Shown here piece after piece: positions 8,337 through 17,456 of a stretch of 64,000 bases of DNA. The stretch comes from Cohnella sp. GbtcB17 (GTDB lineage Bacteria > Bacillota > Bacilli > Paenibacillales > Paenibacillaceae): the NCBI RefSeq assembly GCF_019091135.1, contig NZ_JAGXJW010000025.1:1-64000 (forward strand). Direction: 5' to 3'. Within the stretch, counting starts at the first letter, position 1; each line of letters starts with the position of its first letter. Under the pieces are notes generated by a model. That model was not told the origin of the DNA. It did no database searches and was given only the letters and a program-made list of their open reading frames with translations. The translations under genes and the position numbers were made by a program.

Positions 8337-9554
8337 ATGGTTACGGTCCAAAAGTTCGGAGGGACGTCGCTGTCCGACGCTAACGCTCGGGCGCACGTCC
8401 TCCGTCATATTCGGCGGGAATACGAGGCCGGCGCAGGGCTGGTCGTCGTCGTGTCGGCGATGGGGCGCCGGGGCGAACCGTACGCGACGGATACGCTGCT
8501 CGAGTGGGTCGGCACGAACGGAGCGGGATTGGCCGAACGGGAGAAGGACTTGTTGATGAGCTGCGGGGAGCTAATCTCCGCAGCTACATTATGCAGCCTG
8601 CTAAGCGCCCATGATCTGCCGAGCGTCGTCCTTACCGGAGCCCAAGCGGGCATCGTCACCGACAACAAGTTCGGCGCCGCGCGCATCGTCGAGGTGAAGA
8701 CCGAGCGAATCCTCGCCTACCTTGCGCAGGGCAAGATCGTTGTCGTGACGGGCTTTCAAGGCGCGACGGCAGACGGTGAGGTTACGACGCTCGGACGCGG
8801 CGGCAGCGATACGTCGGCTACCGCGCTCGGCGCCGCGCTTCAAGCGGACGTGGTCGATATTTACACGGACGTGGACGGCATATTGACGGCCGATCCGCGC
8901 GTCGTATCGGAAGCGCGGCAGCTGGCCGTCGTGAGCTACGACGAGATTTGCAATATGGCTCATAACGGGGCCAAGGTCATTCATCCGAGAGCCGTCGAGA
9001 TCGCGATGAAGGCGGGCATTCCGGTGCGTGTCCGCTCCACCTTTTCCGACGGGGAAGGGACGCTCGTCACGCATGCCAACGCGGCCGAAGGGCATATCGG
9101 CTGGAGCGATCGTGCGGTGACGGGGCTGGCGCATGTCAGAGGCGTCACGCAAATTTCCGTATCGGCCGATAGGACGGCGCTTAATCCGCAGCTTGAGGTG
9201 TTCCGGGCGATGGCGAAAAACGGGATCAGCGTCGACTTCATTAATGTGATGCCTGCGGGCGTCCTTTATACGGTAACGGACCACGATGCGCCGCTCGCGC
9301 TGCGGCTGCTCGCCGAGATGGGATTCGAGCCGCGCGTGCGCGGCGGCTGCGCGAAAGTATCGGTCATCGGCGGCGGTATGAACGGAGAGCCGGGCGTCAT
9401 GGCGAAGATCGTGGAGGCGCTCGACGAGCGCCAGATCCCCATCCTGCAGTCCGCAGACTCGAATACGACGATATGGGTGCTCGTGCGCGAGGAGGATATG
9501 GCGGCCGCGTTAACCGCGCTCCATTCCGCTTTTGCCTTGCATGCGGTATCATGA
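8337..9554 (+). CDS. dapG: Aspartate kinase (DapG type)
   Basis: Phosphorylates aspartate, the entry step of the diaminopimelate, lysine, threonine and methionine pathways. The 405-aa protein shows the kinase motifs VQKFGGTSLSDA at the N-terminus, GRGGSDTSATALGAAL, and YTDVDGILTADPRV, followed by two ACT domains in the last 140 residues (TQISVSADRTALNPQLEVF and KVSVIGGGMNGEPGV), the allosteric part. Length equals B. subtilis DapG, the diaminopimelate-sensitive isoenzyme encoded at the same place. Start at ATG 8337, eight bases after GAGGAAGG; an upstream in-frame ATG at 8256 falls just after the hairpin and lacks a ribosome site. Confidence 0.95.
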   Translation: MVTVQKFGGTSLSDANARAHVLRHIRREYEAGAGLVVVVSAMGRRGEPYATDTLLEWVGTNGAGLAEREKDLLMSCGELISAATLCSLLSAHDLPSVVLTGAQAGIVTDNKFGAARIVEVKTERILAYLAQGKIVVVTGFQGATADGEVTTLGRGGSDTSATALGAALQADVVDIYTDVDGILTADPRVVSEARQLAVVSYDEICNMAHNGAKVIHPRAVEIAMKAGIPVRVRSTFSDGEGTLVTHANAAEGHIGWSDRAVTGLAHVRGVTQISVSADRTALNPQLEVFRAMAKNGISVDFINVMPAGVLYTVTDHDAPLALRLLAEMGFEPRVRGGCAKVSVIGGGMNGEPGVMAKIVEALDERQIPILQSADSNTTIWVLVREEDMAAALTALHSAFALHAVS

Positions 9555-9610
9555 GATTTATGACCAATGTGACGCTAAGGATCGGCTTATAGACGAAGGA
9601 GGATACGGGT

Positions 9611-10486
9611 ATGGATTTCGGCCGCCTGATTACGGCGATGGTGACGCCATTTAACGAGCAATTGCAGATCGATTGGGAAGCGACCGGTCGGCTGATCGAC
9701 GAGCTGATCGAGGTACAGAAGTCGGATAGCCTGGTCGTATCGGGCACGACCGGCGAATCGCCGACATTAACCGAAGAAGAGAAGCTGGAGCTGTTCCGCT
9801 TCTCGGTGCGCCGCGCGGCGGGGCGCGCAAAGATTATCGCCGGCACCGGCAGCAACGATACGGCCCATTCGATTCATCTGAGCAAGCTCGCCGAAGAGGC
9901 GGGCGTCGATGCGTTGCTGCTCGTCGCTCCTTATTACAACAAGCCGAATCAAGAAGGCCTGTATTTGCACTTCAAGGCGATCGCCGAATCCACGAAGCTG
10001 CCCGTCATTCTTTACAATGTGCCGGGACGTACCGTCGTCAGCTTGTCCACCGCGACGACGCTCAGACTCGCGCAGCTTCCGAACGTCGTGGCGACCAAGG
10101 AATGCGCGTCCGTCGAGCAAATTACCGAGCTGGTCGCAGGCGCGCCTGAAGGCTTTGTCGTGTACAGCGGAGACGATGGCATCACGCTGCCGACGCTTGC
10201 CGTCGGCGGTTATGGTATCATCAGCGTGGCGAGCCACGTCGTCGGCGCGGAGATGAAGCAATTGATCGATGCGTTCCTTGACGGACGATTGACGGAGGCG
10301 GCACAGCTCAACGGCAAGCTGTATCCGGTATTCAAAGGTCTGTTCCAGTGCCCGCATCCCGTGCCGAATCCTGTCGCCGTCAAGCATGCGCTCTCCGTCA
10401 AAGGATTTAACGTCGGCGGCGTAAGACTGCCGCTCGCTCCCGCCTCGGCCGACGAGCAGGCTTTTATCGAAGCTTTATTTAACTGA
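9611..10486 (+). CDS. dapA: 4-hydroxy-tetrahydrodipicolinate synthase
   Basis: Condenses pyruvate with aspartate semialdehyde, committing carbon to diaminopimelate, lysine and dipicolinate. The 291-aa TIM-barrel enzyme carries the Schiff-base Lys163 in VATKECAS, the catalytic Tyr135 in LYNVPGRT and the GTTGESPTLTEEE loop near the N-terminus. GAAGGAGGA precedes ATG 9611. It ends the dpaA-dpaB-asd-dapG-dapA run and is followed by a terminator. Confidence 0.97.
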   Translation: MDFGRLITAMVTPFNEQLQIDWEATGRLIDELIEVQKSDSLVVSGTTGESPTLTEEEKLELFRFSVRRAAGRAKIIAGTGSNDTAHSIHLSKLAEEAGVDALLLVAPYYNKPNQEGLYLHFKAIAESTKLPVILYNVPGRTVVSLSTATTLRLAQLPNVVATKECASVEQITELVAGAPEGFVVYSGDDGITLPTLAVGGYGIISVASHVVGAEMKQLIDAFLDGRLTEAAQLNGKLYPVFKGLFQCPHPVPNPVAVKHALSVKGFNVGGVRLPLAPASADEQAFIEALFN

Positions 10487-10530
10487 ATGCCGTCCGGGAT
10501 TTGGTTCTTATTCCATATGTATTCGAGCGA

Positions 10531-10555
10531 CCGATGCCTCCGGCATCGGTTTTGC
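10531..10555 (+). terminator. Intrinsic terminator after dapA
   Basis: CCGATGCC and GGCATCGG form a perfect 8-bp stem around TCC/TC, followed by TTTT. Confidence 0.75.
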
Positions 10556-10602
10556 GTTAAATGGAGAAATTAATCGTATTCGGCCGTATTCGTTAGCCTG
10601 AC

Positions 10603-10632
10603 TTGTACGAGTGGATTGGCATCATGTATAAT
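10603..10632 (+). promoter_or_regulatory. Sigma-A promoter for rnjB
   Basis: TTGTAC (10603-10608), 18-nt spacer, perfect TATAAT (10627-10632). It leaves a leader of about 80 nt before the TTG start at 10720. Confidence 0.7.
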
Positions 10633-10719
10633 GGGGTGGAGTGAATGGGTGCGGCCAAAATTTGCAACTTGACAATTCCATAGATCGGGATCGTCGAATT
10701 ATCGTAGGAGGTACTAGAC

Positions 10720-12399
10720 TTGTCCAAGAAAAACAGCACAGACAAATTATTGATTTACGCGCTTGGCGGCGTCGGCGAGATCGGGAAAAATATGTATGTC
10801 GTTCAGTATGGGAACGATATCGTCGTCGTCGACGCAGGCTTGAAATTTCCGGAAGAAGAGATGCTCGGCATCGATGTCGTCATCCCGGACATTACGCACC
10901 TGCTGGACAACCGCGAGAAGGTTCGCGGCATCCTCGTCACGCACGGTCACGAGGACCATATCGGCGGACTTCCTTACGTTCTGAAGCAGCTGAACGTGCC
11001 GATCTACGCCACGCGTCTCACGACCGGGCTGATCGAGAACAAGCTGAAGGAAGCGGGACTGCTCGGCGATACGAAGCGCATCCTGATCACCGCCGATTCG
11101 GAAGTGCAGATGGGCTCGATCAAGGCGTCCTTCTTCCGTACGAACCACAGTATCCCGGACTCGGTCGGCGTTTGCCTCGAGACGCCCGAAGGCGTCGTCG
11201 TGCATACGGGCGACTTCAAGTTCGACCATACGCCGGTCAACGATCAATACGCGGACCTGCAGCGGATGGCCGAGATCGGCAAGCGCGGCGTGCTTGCGCT
11301 GCTGTCGGACAGCACCAATGCGGAGCGCCCCGGATTCACGCCGTCGGAGAGCAATATCGGCAAGGAATTCGAGGAGATCTTCCGTCGGGCGAAGCAGCGC
11401 GTCGTCGTGGCCACGTTCGCATCGAACGTCCATCGGGTTCAGCAGGTCATTAATGCAGCTGCAGAGACGCGCCGCAAGATGGCCGTCGTCGGCCGCAGCA
11501 TGGTGAACGTCGTGACGATCGCGTCGGAGATGGGCTATTTGGACGTTCCGGAGGGCATGATCATCGAGCCCGAAGAAGTGAACAAGCTGCCGGCCGATCG
11601 CGTCGTCATATTGTCGACGGGCAGCCAGGGCGAGCCGATGTCCGCACTGTCGCGCATGGCGCGATCGACGCACCGCAAAGTGGACATTCTTGCAGGCGAC
11701 ACCGTCATCATTTCGGCGACGCCAATTCCGGGCAATGAGAAATATGTCGGCCGAACGGTCGACGAGCTCATGCGCCTTGGCGCGCACGTCATTTACGGGC
11801 CGGGCTCCGTATCCGGCGTACACGTATCCGGTCACGGCAGCCAGGAAGAGCTCAAGCTTATGCTCAACCTGATCCGTCCGCAGTACTTTATTCCGATTCA
11901 CGGCGAATACCGGATGCTTCGGCATCATGCCCTGCTCGGCGAATCGGTCGGCATCGACCGGGAAAATATTTTCCTGTGCGACATCGGCGACGTCGTCGAA
12001 TTCCAGAACGGCACTGCGCGCAAGGCCGGCAAGATTCCTTCGGGCAACGTGCTGATCGACGGATTGGGCGTCGGGGACGTAGGCAATATCGTGCTTCGCG
12101 ACCGCAAGCTGCTCTCCCAGGACGGCATTCTGGTCGTCGTCGTCACGCTGTCCAAGCAGGACGGCACGATTTTGTCCGGTCCGGATATCATCTCTCGCGG
12201 CTTCGTATACGTGCGCGAATCCGAAGGCTTGCTCGAAGAAGCGAACCGGATCGTGACGGGTACGCTGCACAAGCTGATGAGCGACAATGTGAACGAGTGG
12301 GCATCCCTGAAGACCAACGTGAAGGACGCGCTCGGGCGCTTCCTGTACGAGCAAACGAGAAGAAGACCGATGATCCTGCCGATCATCATGGAAGTATAA
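10720..12399 (+). CDS. rnjB: Ribonuclease J (rnjB position)
   Basis: RNase J cuts RNA endonucleolytically and degrades it 5'-to-3'. The 559-aa protein has the beta-lactamase fold with the metal motif THGHEDHIGG at about residue 73, HTGDFKFD near 165, the beta-CASP domain (VVVATFASNVHRVQQ, STGSQGEPMSAL), HVSGHGSQEE and IPIHGEYRM, and a C-terminal domain ending ILPIIMEV. The position between dapA and tepA is that of B. subtilis rnjB, but the metal ligands here are complete, whereas B. subtilis RNase J2 has a degenerate motif. The TTG start at 10720 follows GTAGGAGGT by 7-8 bases. Confidence 0.93.
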   Translation: MSKKNSTDKLLIYALGGVGEIGKNMYVVQYGNDIVVVDAGLKFPEEEMLGIDVVIPDITHLLDNREKVRGILVTHGHEDHIGGLPYVLKQLNVPIYATRLTTGLIENKLKEAGLLGDTKRILITADSEVQMGSIKASFFRTNHSIPDSVGVCLETPEGVVVHTGDFKFDHTPVNDQYADLQRMAEIGKRGVLALLSDSTNAERPGFTPSESNIGKEFEEIFRRAKQRVVVATFASNVHRVQQVINAAAETRRKMAVVGRSMVNVVTIASEMGYLDVPEGMIIEPEEVNKLPADRVVILSTGSQGEPMSALSRMARSTHRKVDILAGDTVIISATPIPGNEKYVGRTVDELMRLGAHVIYGPGSVSGVHVSGHGSQEELKLMLNLIRPQYFIPIHGEYRMLRHHALLGESVGIDRENIFLCDIGDVVEFQNGTARKAGKIPSGNVLIDGLGVGDVGNIVLRDRKLLSQDGILVVVVTLSKQDGTILSGPDIISRGFVYVRESEGLLEEANRIVTGTLHKLMSDNVNEWASLKTNVKDALGRFLYEQTRRRPMILPIIMEV

Positions 12400-12434
12400 A
12401 CGAAATCGCAAGCAACCCTCACACTCAACCGAAG

Positions 12435-12472
12435 ACCGCTTCCCCGGCATATCCGGGCAAGCGGTTTTTTTG
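12435..12472 (+). terminator. Intrinsic terminator after rnjB
   Basis: ACCGCTTCCCCGG pairs with CCGGGCAAGCGGT with one mismatch, followed by seven T. Confidence 0.88.
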
Positions 12473-12594
12473 GCATTTTTCCCGCGATTCGCGAATCGAA
12501 TAATGTGCGCCTGTGCGTTCATACTATGTCGAACCGCAGAAGCCTGCGCCCAAGCGGCGCGGCGCGATCGCAGATTCGGGAAGGAAGTGGCAAC

Positions 12595-13389
12595 TTGACG
12601 AACTCGATGAACTCAATCAATTCAATGAACTCGCTGAAATCGACGAACGACGAAACGCGCGTATCGGAGCAGCCCGCGACGCCGGACGAAGCGCGCAAAG
12701 GCTCGGTCGCGGCCGAAAATATCGTCCAGCTCGGCACGGCAACCGTGCCGCAGGCCGAATCGAACGTATTTTGCCTGACGATCATCGGACAGGTCGAAGG
12801 TCATATGATGCTGCCGCCTCAGAATAAAACGACCAAGTACGAACACGTCATCCCGCAGCTGGTGGCCGCCGAGCAGAGCCCGAAGGTCGAAGGCTTGCTC
12901 ATCGTGCTCAACACCGTCGGGGGCGATGTCGAGGCGGGCCTTGCGATCGCGGAGATGATCTCGTCGCTGTCGAAGCCGAAGGTGGCGGTCGTGCTCGGCG
13001 GCGGGCATTCGATCGGCGTGCCGATCGCCGTCGCGGCCGATTATACGTTGATAGCGGAAAGTGCGACGATGACGATTCATCCGATCCGGATGAACGGTCT
13101 TGTCATCGGCGTGCCGCAGACGTTCGAATATTTGGACAAAATGCAGGAGCGCGTCGTTCGCTTCGTGACGAGGCACAGCAAGGTAGGAGAAGTCAAGTTT
13201 AAGGAACTGATGTTCAAGACGGGGGAGCTCGCACGCGACATCGGCACGACGGTCGTCGGTCCAGACGCGGTATCCTACGGTTTGATCGATGCGATCGGGG
13301 GAATCGGCGAGGCGCTTCGCGAGCTCAACCGGCGAATCGCGGAGCGCAAGCTGGCGTTCGCCGCGCCGCAAGGAGGCGAGGTGCAATGA
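12595..13389 (+). CDS. tepA: ClpP-like serine protease TepA (YmfB)
   Basis: A 264-aa member of the ClpP/crotonase fold, implicated in B. subtilis in protein translocation and spore properties. The conserved block [20 protein letters not shown], the nucleophile region [17 protein letters not shown] and the THR-to-HPI segment [16 protein letters not shown] are all TepA-specific. The start is taken as TTG 12595, ten bases after GGAAGGAAG; ATG 12505 would add 30 poorly conserved residues. The first 17 residues are an odd low-complexity run with two [10 protein letters not shown]-like repeats encoded by near-identical codons. The stop overlaps the ylzJ start (ATGA). A terminator at 12435-12472 separates it from rnjB. 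Confidence 0.9.
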   Translation: MTNSMNSINSMNSLKSTNDETRVSEQPATPDEARKGSVAAENIVQLGTATVPQAESNVFCLTIIGQVEGHMMLPPQNKTTKYEHVIPQLVAAEQSPKVEGLLIVLNTVGGDVEAGLAIAEMISSLSKPKVAVVLGGGHSIGVPIAVAADYTLIAESATMTIHPIRMNGLVIGVPQTFEYLDKMQERVVRFVTRHSKVGEVKFKELMFKTGELARDIGTTVVGPDAVSYGLIDAIGGIGEALRELNRRIAERKLAFAAPQGGEVQ

Positions 13390-13658
13390 CGCTGTATACG
13401 CCGATGCCGATGGAGCTGGTGCTCGAAGGCTGGAGCGATGCGCAACAACCGATGATCGAGGTGGAGCTCGGCGCGCTGCGCATGCTGCTGGCGCCGGTCG
13501 CCCCCGGCGTCGGCAAGCTCGTCCGTCTCGTTTCGGCGCCGCTCGACGCTTATTTGATGCCGGCGCTCGAGCCCGGCAAGCTGATCTACTTCGGCGCGGC
13601 TCCGTCGAACGCGGCAGCGGGAACGCCGTCGATCGACGACGGGGAACGGGGACTTTAG
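13386..13658 (+). CDS. ylzJ: YlzJ-like protein
   Basis: A 90-aa acidic protein beginning [15 protein letters not shown], the typical start of YlzJ-like proteins, which always sit between tepA and ftsK/spoIIIE in Bacillales. Its function is not known. The start codon overlaps the tepA stop by 4 bp and the ribosome site (AAGGAGG) lies in the end of tepA, so the pair is translationally coupled. The body is a beta-rich segment of about 70 residues with a variable tail. Confidence 0.85.
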   Translation: MTLYTPMPMELVLEGWSDAQQPMIEVELGALRMLLAPVAPGVGKLVRLVSAPLDAYLMPALEPGKLIYFGAAPSNAAAGTPSIDDGERGL

Positions 13659-13705
13659 ACCGTCTGGCGGCCGTTGTTGGGCTCATGCTACGCTTCGGTA
13701 AACTA

Positions 13706-13714
13706 TGGTATAAT
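13706..13714 (+). promoter_or_regulatory. Extended -10 promoter for spoIIIE
   Basis: TGGTATAAT (13706-13714) is a full extended -10 element; the -35 region (TGCTAC around 13686) is weak. It lies 22 nt before the TTG start of spoIIIE. Confidence 0.6.
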
Positions 13715-13735
13715 GGGTGACCGGAGGTGGCGGAG

Positions 13736-16435
13736 TTGGCCAAGCGCAAACGAAAAAAAGATACGCTGGGCGCAAGCCTCAAATACGAAATATACGGCAT
13801 TCTGCTCATTACGATATCCGTCATCGCCATGTACGGCGAAGCCGCGGGCGGTCGTTCGCTTTCCAAGCTGTTCGGTTATTTGCTGGGCAAATTTTATTTT
13901 TTGCTCCCGATCGCCGGCATCTGGCTCGGATTGCATGTGATGATCCGCAGAGCCTGGCCGCGCGGCTGGACGATCCGCCGGAGCGGGTTCGTCATGGTGT
14001 GCTGCGGCTTGACGCTGCTCAGCTCCATGAGCTTCGTCGATTCGCGGCTCGGTCCGCTCGAAGCGATTCGGCCTTCGGCGATTTTCAGCCAGACGACGCA
14101 TCAGCTGTACGAGCAGCTGTGGAATGCGCCGATCGAAAACGAAGCGCGGATCACCGGCAAAGATATCGGCGGCGGGCTACTCGGGGCGATGCAGTATTCG
14201 ATTTTTTATTGGCTGTTCGGCTATTACGGCGCGAAGTTCGTGCTGATCGTCGAATTTATCATCGCCTTCATGCTGCTCACGAATCGATCCTACGTGGATA
14301 TGATGAAAGGCATCCGCACGTTCGGCAAGCGCCTGCTGCCATTGCTGGCGCAGCGGCTGTCCGGCGGACGCAAGCTGGCCAAAGCGAAGGCGGTGCCGGT
14401 CAAGCCGAGGGCGAAAAAGGGACAGGTCGCCGCGGCGATGGCAACGATGGGAGACGACGATTTTCAGGACGAGCCGATCGCGCGGCGGGCGGATGCGAAG
14501 AAGCCGTATTTCTTCCAGTTGTTTCACGGCAAACCGGGCGGGGCCGAGACGGCCGAGCCCGACGATCTGGACGGCGAGCCCGCTCTGTATCCGTCTGCGC
14601 CGACGGTCAACATCGGCGCTCGTCCCGAGGGGCGCGGCAAGAGCAGGAAAAAAGATGCGGAGCCCGCGTTCGTTCCGATGGAGGAGCCCGTCGTTCAGCC
14701 GCCGTACATAGAGCCCGATGACGAGTGGGAGCCAGCGCCCGCGCAACCGGATCCCGGTCCGAGATTTCACGATTTCGCCGATCAGGTGCCCGCGTTCGAC
14801 GATGCCGACGAAGCGGCCTGGAAGCAGTCCGAGCTTGAGCTGGACGAGCCCCCCGGCGTGGAGCCGGTCGTCGATGCGACCGTACTGCCCGACGCGACGG
14901 GAGTCGAATCCGACCCCGAACAGGCAGCCGCGCCGGGGGCGGGACCGAACGGTTCGATCGCGGACGATTCGGCTGCGCCGGCCGGTGCGGCGCCGGTCAA
15001 GCCGAAGCGGGTGTACCGCATGCCGCCGATCCATCTGCTCGGCAAGCCGCAGGGCGGCGGCAAGGGCGGCGCGGGCGACGGCGGCCGCGAGGTGGCGCGC
15101 AAGCTGGAGGCGACGCTCGAGAGCTTCGGCGTGCGCGCGAAGGTGCTCGACGTGGCCAGAGGCCCGGCGGTCACGCGCTACGAGCTGCAGCCGGACGTCG
15201 GCGTCAAGGTTAGCCGGATCGTCAGCCTGACCGACGATATCGCCCTCGCGCTCGCGGCGAAGGACATTCGGATGGAAGCGCCGATCCCCGGCAAGTCGGC
15301 GATCGGCATCGAGGTTCCGAACAACGAAGTCAGCGTCGTGACGCTGCGCGAGGTGCTCGAGACGCCGACCTTCCAGGAAGCGCCGAGCAAGCTGACGATC
15401 GCCTTCGGCCGAGACATTTCCGGTCAGCCGATCGTCGGCAACCTTGCCCGCATGCCGCATATGCTCGTCGCGGGCGCGACCGGCTCGGGGAAGTCCGTTT
15501 GCATCAACGGCATCATTACGAGCCTCTTGTACAAGGCGAAGCCGGACGAAGTGAAGTTTCTGATGATCGACCCCAAGATGGTCGAGCTGAACGTGTACAA
15601 CGGCATTCCGCATCTGCTGGCACCGGTCGTCACGGATCCGCGCCGCGCTTCGCTGGCGCTGAAGAAGATCGTCGTCGAGATGGAAAAGCGTTACGAGAAA
15701 TTTTCCAAGTCCGGCACGAGGAACATCGAAGGCTACAACAACTTGATGCTGAGCGGCGACAACCCGGACGGCGTGCTGCCGTATATCGTCGTCATCGTGG
15801 ACGAGCTTGCGGACCTGATGATGGTGGCGGCCGGCGACGTCGAAGACGCAATCTGCCGTCTCGCGCAGATGGCGCGGGCGGCCGGCATCCACCTGATCAT
15901 CGCGACGCAGCGCCCTTCGGTCGACGTCATCACCGGCGTCATCAAGGCGAACATTCCGAGCCGGATCGCGTTCGGCGTCTCTTCGCAGGTGGACTCGCGC
16001 ACGATCCTCGATATGGTCGGCGCTGAGAAGCTGCTCGGCCGGGGCGACATGCTGTTCCTGCCGATGGGCGCTTCCAAGCCGATCCGCGTGCAGGGCGCAT
16101 TTCTGTCGGACAACGAGGTCGAGTCGGTCGTCGCATATTCGCGAGGCCAGGCCGAAGCGGAGTACAACGAAGAGCTCGTTCCCGAGATCGAAGAGTCGGA
16201 CGACGCCGCGGACAACGAGCAGCTCGACGAGTTGTTCGATCAGGCCGTCGGCATCGTGCTCGAGGCCAAGCAGGCTTCGGTCTCGCTGCTGCAGCGCCGG
16301 ATGCGCATCGGCTACACCCGGGCGGCGCGCCTGATCGACTCGATGGAGGCGAGAGGCGTCGTCGGTCCTTACGAGGGCAGCAAGCCGAGAGAAGTGCTCG
16401 TCACGCTCGAACAATTTCAACAGCGCTCCTCCTGA
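13736..16435 (+). CDS. spoIIIE: DNA translocase SpoIIIE/FtsK
   Basis: ATP-driven pump that moves DNA through the closing septum; in spore formers it packs the chromosome into the forespore. The 899-aa protein has four N-terminal membrane segments within residues 15-190, an acidic Pro-rich linker (about 200-430), the RecA-like motor with Walker [14 protein letters not shown] and Walker [13 protein letters not shown], and a C-terminal gamma domain ([22 protein letters not shown]) that reads SRS/KOPS DNA signals. I use TTG 13736, eight bases after GGAGG (13723-13727), giving MAKRKRKK as in SpoIIIE; GTG 13727 overlaps the ribosome site itself. Confidence 0.95.
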   Translation: MAKRKRKKDTLGASLKYEIYGILLITISVIAMYGEAAGGRSLSKLFGYLLGKFYFLLPIAGIWLGLHVMIRRAWPRGWTIRRSGFVMVCCGLTLLSSMSFVDSRLGPLEAIRPSAIFSQTTHQLYEQLWNAPIENEARITGKDIGGGLLGAMQYSIFYWLFGYYGAKFVLIVEFIIAFMLLTNRSYVDMMKGIRTFGKRLLPLLAQRLSGGRKLAKAKAVPVKPRAKKGQVAAAMATMGDDDFQDEPIARRADAKKPYFFQLFHGKPGGAETAEPDDLDGEPALYPSAPTVNIGARPEGRGKSRKKDAEPAFVPMEEPVVQPPYIEPDDEWEPAPAQPDPGPRFHDFADQVPAFDDADEAAWKQSELELDEPPGVEPVVDATVLPDATGVESDPEQAAAPGAGPNGSIADDSAAPAGAAPVKPKRVYRMPPIHLLGKPQGGGKGGAGDGGREVARKLEATLESFGVRAKVLDVARGPAVTRYELQPDVGVKVSRIVSLTDDIALALAAKDIRMEAPIPGKSAIGIEVPNNEVSVVTLREVLETPTFQEAPSKLTIAFGRDISGQPIVGNLARMPHMLVAGATGSGKSVCINGIITSLLYKAKPDEVKFLMIDPKMVELNVYNGIPHLLAPVVTDPRRASLALKKIVVEMEKRYEKFSKSGTRNIEGYNNLMLSGDNPDGVLPYIVVIVDELADLMMVAAGDVEDAICRLAQMARAAGIHLIIATQRPSVDVITGVIKANIPSRIAFGVSSQVDSRTILDMVGAEKLLGRGDMLFLPMGASKPIRVQGAFLSDNEVESVVAYSRGQAEAEYNEELVPEIEESDDAADNEQLDELFDQAVGIVLEAKQASVSLLQRRMRIGYTRAARLIDSMEARGVVGPYEGSKPREVLVTLEQFQQRSS

Positions 16436-16455
16436 CTCGTCGGGAGGGCGTTTTT
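16423..16455 (+). terminator. Intrinsic terminator overlapping the spoIIIE stop
   Basis: GCGCTCCTCC (16423-16432) pairs imperfectly with CGGGAGGGCG (16441-16450) and five T follow; the stop codon lies in the loop. Confidence 0.75.
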
Positions 16456-16462
16456 ATGTCCA

Positions 16463-16493
16463 TGAATAGCCATCCATGACCTTCCTCATACTA
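16463..16493 (+). promoter_or_regulatory. Sigma-G promoter for sleB
   Basis: TGAATA (16463-16468), 18-nt spacer, CATACTA (16487-16493). This equals the forespore sigma-G consensus at both elements. It lies about 75 bp before a germination lytic enzyme, the expected target class. Confidence 0.72.
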
Positions 16494-16563
16494 ACCTCAA
16501 GCTTGCCCGCGGTCCTATCGGAGTTGCGGCGCACGAACGATGAATATGGAGAGGAAGGCGTGA

Positions 16564-17367
16564 ATGAATATGCGCTATCGTTTGGTTATTTTGACCGTGT
16601 GCCTCGTCAGCTGCCTGTTCGGGCTTTATACGCTCAACCGGCTCGACAAACCGCATGCGGCGCGCGAGGCGTTCAGCAGTGCCGTCATCAAGAGCGGCGC
16701 GTCGGGCAAAGACGTGTACGAGCTTCAGGGCAGACTTAAATACTTGGGCTACTACAGCGGAAAAGTGGACGGCAACTTCGGCCCGACCACGCTGAATTCC
16801 GTCAAGTGGTTCCAATGGAAGTTCGGCATGAAGGCGGACGGCGTCGTAGGCGGCAAGACGAAGCTGAAGCTGTGGGAAGCGACGAAGGATTGGAAGCCGA
16901 CGGCGGCCGATCTCGGCAAGGAGGCAGAACCGGGCCAAACCGGGAACGGCGGAGGCGGCGGAGGAGGTGCCGCGAACGAGGCTAACCTGCCGGCGTCGAA
17001 CGATATGGGCGTGTCGGCCAACGACTTGAAGCTGATGGCCAACGCCGTATACGGCGAATCGCGCGGCGAGCCTTACGAAGGACAGGTCGCCGTAGCGGCG
17101 GTTATCTTGAACCGCGTTCGCGCCTCCGAGTTCCCGAATACTGTGTCGGGCGTCATCTTTCAGCCCGGCGCCTTCACCGCGGTGGCGGACGGACAGATTT
17201 ATCTGACGCCGAACGAGACGGCCGCCAAAGCCGTCAAGGACGCGCTGTCCGGCTGGGATCCGACGGACGGCTGCCTGTACTACTTCAATCCGAAGACGGC
17301 GACGTCGAAGTGGATCTGGTCGAGGCCTCAGTACAAGACGATCGGGCAGCATATTTTTTGCAATTGA
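16564..17367 (+). CDS. sleB: Spore cortex-lytic enzyme SleB
   Basis: Lytic transglycosylase that breaks muramic-delta-lactam cortex during germination. The 267-aa protein has a signal or anchor segment (residues 6-24), a peptidoglycan-binding repeat (ASGKDVYELQGRLKYLGYYSG, residues 45-105), a Gly-rich linker, and a Hydrolase_2 catalytic domain with Glu165 in YGESRGEPYEGQVAVAAV and the C-terminal CLYYFNPKTATSKW and IGQHIFC blocks. Start at ATG 16564 after GAGGAAGG. It stands alone between terminators and has a consensus sigma-G promoter, so it should be made in the forespore and stored. No ypeB partner is adjacent. Confidence 0.95.
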   Translation: MNMRYRLVILTVCLVSCLFGLYTLNRLDKPHAAREAFSSAVIKSGASGKDVYELQGRLKYLGYYSGKVDGNFGPTTLNSVKWFQWKFGMKADGVVGGKTKLKLWEATKDWKPTAADLGKEAEPGQTGNGGGGGGGAANEANLPASNDMGVSANDLKLMANAVYGESRGEPYEGQVAVAAVILNRVRASEFPNTVSGVIFQPGAFTAVADGQIYLTPNETAAKAVKDALSGWDPTDGCLYYFNPKTATSKWIWSRPQYKTIGQHIFCN

Positions 17368-17390
17368 CCTTTTTTCCTGACGCGCCTTAT

Positions 17391-17419
17391 TTGCTTCGGG
17401 CTTGACCATGCGCTAGAAT
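17391..17419 (+). promoter_or_regulatory. Sigma-A type promoter for ymfF-ymfH
   Basis: TTGCTT (17391-17396), 17-nt spacer, TAGAAT (17414-17419), about 38 nt before the proposed TTG start of ymfF. Confidence 0.5.
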
Positions 17420-17456
17420 GGGCTTGAATCCAGAATCAGGGAAGGGATCTGAGGCC

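Noticed and set aside
10747-12522. 591-codon minus-strand frame opposite rnjB
   Set aside because: Antisense shadow of a conserved gene; no start signal.
14177-16420. 747-codon minus-strand frame opposite spoIIIE
   Set aside because: Same reason; spoIIIE is certain from its motifs.
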